A DNA stretch of 64,000 nucleotides. Origin: Cryptosporangium aurantiacum (lineage in GTDB: Bacteria > Actinomycetota > Actinomycetes > Mycobacteriales > Cryptosporangiaceae). The notes under the pieces are model-generated. The model saw only the letters and a list, made by a program, of their open reading frames with translations, was not told the DNA's origin and did no database searches. The first letter of the stretch is position 1. Every line of letters starts with the position of its first letter. Below are positions 62,134-64,000 of this stretch, piece after piece. Location of the stretch: NCBI RefSeq assembly GCF_900143005.1, contig NZ_FRCS01000021.1, forward strand, positions 1 to 64,000, given 5' to 3'. The translations under genes and the position numbers were made by a program.

Positions 62134-63345
62134 GTGCGAAATCGAGTGCGTGAGCTGTTGTGGCTGGCCGCGGGCGCCGCGCTGGGGCTGCCCGCGCCGA
62201 TCCTGATCGCGCTGGCCGTCGCCGCGGTGCCGGCGAGCCTCGCGGCGGGGATCGGCCTCGGACTACTCGCGGGGGTGGTGTGGGCTTCCCGGCTGCTGGC
62301 CGGATTCCAGCGACGTCGTGTCGGGATCCCGGTGCCCTATCGGCCGCTACCCGCGGGTCCGATCCTCCGGTTGCGAGCGGTGCTGGTCGATCCGGCCACT
62401 CGCCGCGACTTGGCCTGGCTGGTCTGCCAGTTCGTCGCCGGTACCGGGAGCTTCGTGGTGGCGCTCGTGCTCTGGTTGACCGCGTTGCAGTGCCTGACCG
62501 CGCCGATCCTGCGTGCGGCCCTCCCGGAGCGAGCCGGATACGACCCGGTCATCCTGGAACTCGTCGGAGGGTCCGGGCCGACCACGTGGCTGCTGGTGCC
62601 GGTCGGAGTGGCCCTGGTCGTCGTCGCCACCCGCGTTCCGCGTTATCTGATCCGCGGGCAAACCTGGCTGGCCGGAGCGCTGCTCGGTCCGACGGCAGCC
62701 GCCGACCTCGCGGCGAAGGTGGACCGGCTGACCACCGACCGCGCCGCCACCGTGGACGCGTCCGCTGCCGAGCTGCGCCGCATCGAACGGGACCTGCACG
62801 ACGGTGCCCAGGCCAGGCTGGTGGCGATGGCGATGAACCTCGGTGTCGCCGAGGACCTCATCGACGACGACCCGGCGGTCGCGAAGGTGATGTTGAGCGA
62901 GGCCCGCGCCGGTGCGGGCGCTGCGCTGACCGAGCTGCGTGACCTCGTGCGAGGAATTCACCCGCCGATCCTGGCCGACCGCGGGCTGGCCGAGGCCGTG
63001 CGCGCTCTCGTGCTGGGCAGCGCGGTCCCGGTCGACCTCGACCTGAGGTTGGAGAGGCGGTTGGCCGCGCCGGTCGAGTCCGCGGCGTACTTCGCGATCG
63101 CCGAGACCGTGACCAACGCGATCCGGCACGGCGCCGCGTCCCACGTGCTGGTGACGTTGATCGACGCCGGCGAGGCGTTACGCATCAGCGTGTATGACGA
63201 CGGGTGCGGTGGCGCGGATCCCACCGCGGGTACCGGCCTGCTCGGCATCCGGCGTCGGCTGTCGGCTTTTGACGGCTCGCTGAGCGTGCACAGCCCGCTG
63301 GGCGGACCGACCGAGATCGAGATGGAGCTGCCGTGCGTGTCCTGA
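62134..63345 (+). CDS. Sensor histidine kinase (HisKA_3, system 3)
   Basis: A 403-residue kinase. Four hydrophobic helices lie in residues 1-185 (LLWLAAGAALGLPAPILIALAVAAV; SLAAGIGLGLLAGVVWAS; LVCQFVAGTGSFVVALVLWLTAL; TTWLLVPVGVALVVVATRV). HisKA_3 has His222 (LRRIERDLHDGAQARLVAMAM), and the ATPase domain AETVTNAIRHGA and DDGCGGADPTAGTGLLGIRRRL. It overlaps its regulator by 13 bases, like systems 1 and 2. GTG 62134 chosen; an earlier in-frame start would add a non-hydrophobic tail. Divergent from the membrane hydrolase gene. Confidence 0.94.
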   Translation: MRNRVRELLWLAAGAALGLPAPILIALAVAAVPASLAAGIGLGLLAGVVWASRLLAGFQRRRVGIPVPYRPLPAGPILRLRAVLVDPATRRDLAWLVCQFVAGTGSFVVALVLWLTALQCLTAPILRAALPERAGYDPVILELVGGSGPTTWLLVPVGVALVVVATRVPRYLIRGQTWLAGALLGPTAAADLAAKVDRLTTDRAATVDASAAELRRIERDLHDGAQARLVAMAMNLGVAEDLIDDDPAVAKVMLSEARAGAGAALTELRDLVRGIHPPILADRGLAEAVRALVLGSAVPVDLDLRLERRLAAPVESAAYFAIAETVTNAIRHGAASHVLVTLIDAGEALRISVYDDGCGGADPTAGTGLLGIRRRLSAFDGSLSVHSPLGGPTEIEMELPCVS

Positions 63346-63971
63346 TCGCCGAAGACCAGGTGTTACTGCGGGACGGGCTGACCCGGATGCTGAGCGTCTA
63401 CGGCTTCGAGGTGGCCACGGCGACGCCGGACGGCACCCGGCTGGCGGAGGAGATCATCAACGCCCGGCCGGACGTGGCTGTGCTCGACGTCCGGCTGCCC
63501 CCGACGTTCACCGACGAGGGGATACGCGCCGCGCTCGCCGCCCGGCGCGCGGTTCCCGGACTACCGATCCTGATCCTCTCGCAGTACGTCGAACGGCTCT
63601 ACGCGCGCGAGTTGCTCGCCGACCGGGCCGGCGCGATCGGGTACCTGCTCAAGGATCGGGTCGGTGAGGTCCGTCAGTTCGTCGACGCGATCCGGACCGT
63701 CGCGGACGGTGGCACGGTCATGGATCCGGACGTCGTCGCGCAACTGCTCCGCGGACCGGACACGCTCGGCGCACTGACCAGCCGGGAACGGGACGTACTG
63801 CGGCTGATGGCCGAGGGACACTCGAACGGGGCGATCGCGGAGCGTCTGGTGATCACCGAGAAGTCCGTCAGCAACGTGATCAACACGATGTTCGGCAAGC
63901 TCGGCCTGCCGCCGGATGCCCATCACCACCGGCGGGTCCTCGCGGTGCTCAGCTACCTCGATCACCGCTGA
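63333..63971 (+). CDS. NarL/LuxR-type response regulator (system 3)
   Basis: A 212-residue response regulator with E7/D8, Asp52 (LDVRLPPTFTDEG), Lys in YLLKDRVGE, and LuxR helix-turn-helix (LTSRERDVLRLMAEGHSNGAIAERLVITEKSVSNVINTMFGKL). It is a paralogue of the regulators at 19958 and 41062, with the same C-terminal HHRRVLAVLSYL. Last gene in the window; no obvious target gene follows within view. Confidence 0.95.
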   Translation: MRVLIAEDQVLLRDGLTRMLSVYGFEVATATPDGTRLAEEIINARPDVAVLDVRLPPTFTDEGIRAALAARRAVPGLPILILSQYVERLYARELLADRAGAIGYLLKDRVGEVRQFVDAIRTVADGGTVMDPDVVAQLLRGPDTLGALTSRERDVLRLMAEGHSNGAIAERLVITEKSVSNVINTMFGKLGLPPDAHHHRRVLAVLSYLDHR

Positions 63972-64000
63972 TCGGGGTACCGGGCGGGCCCGATACCCCG

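Noticed and set aside
1-64000. tRNA, rRNA, insertion sequences or prophage
   Set aside because: Gene gaps were read for cloverleaf-like and terminal inverted repeat patterns, and the coding regions for transposase or integrase motifs; none was convincing.

Overview
The window is 64 kb of very GC-rich DNA with strong G/C third-position bias, frequent GTG starts, ATGA/TGATG gene overlaps and very many small regulatory units. This points to a soil-type filamentous or sporulating actinobacterium. The family mix (several ECF sigma groups, NarL-type two-component pairs, DUF4097, MMPL and Drr-type exporters, DUF6318, FHA kinase) fits Cryptosporangium-, Frankia- or Micromonospora-like lineages, but genus cannot be fixed from sequence alone. 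I see no rRNA, tRNA, CRISPR array, intact transposase, integrase or phage gene. The window looks like a regulation- and export-rich accessory stretch of chromosome carrying several decaying genes.

Layout. 1-5.4 kb: autoregulated ArsR/SRPBCC pair, a possible SOS-box-preceded run of tiny ORFs, a broken ABC ATPase, a PAS-PP2C phosphatase with a STAS protein, and a broken membrane protein. 5.4-11.8 kb: TetR-controlled paired SMR exporters, MerR, DUF4241 protein, beta-propeller protein, APH-like kinase. 11.9-19 kb: ECF41-type sigma factor with its carboxymuconolactone-decarboxylase-like partner, SDR/TetR operon, a sigma/zinc-finger/TM/AbfB fusion, a small protein kinase. 19-27 kb: histidine kinase, response regulator and DUF4097 facing MMPL, ABC ATPase and ABC permease. 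27-33 kb: TetR/SnoaL/acyl-CoA dehydrogenase, a lipoprotein, and a ferritin-like/hemerythrin operon. 33-39 kb: FHA-zinc ribbon-kinase, ECF42 sigma with DGPF protein, AurF-like diiron oxygenase facing TetR. 39-45 kb: second two-component system, acyltransferase, two small secreted proteins. 44.6-49.8 kb: ribbon-helix-helix protein, DUF4097, DrrA, DrrB and MMPL. 50-57.8 kb: hydrolase, DUF6318 lipoprotein, second ECF42/DGPF module, MacB-like ABC exporter, ECF sigma with a membrane partner. 57.8-64 kb: LysR, SnoaL, BBE-like flavoprotein, membrane hydrolase, third two-component system.

How it works together. Many units carry a readable regulatory site beside the regulator. There are perfect or near-perfect palindromes for ArsR, three TetRs and LysR, and twin operator-like repeats for the SMR-linked TetR. 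Both strands of the ECF41 intergenic region carry the same promoter-like motif. Both ECF42 modules carry a TGTCGA-N17-CG(A/T)C promoter. A stress-sigma-like promoter pair faces outward from the ferritin/hemerythrin region. Two clusters combine DUF4097, MMPL and ABC exporter genes under different regulators, and three two-component pairs share an identical 13-base kinase/regulator overlap, so the region appears to have grown by duplication and re-wiring of envelope-stress and export modules.
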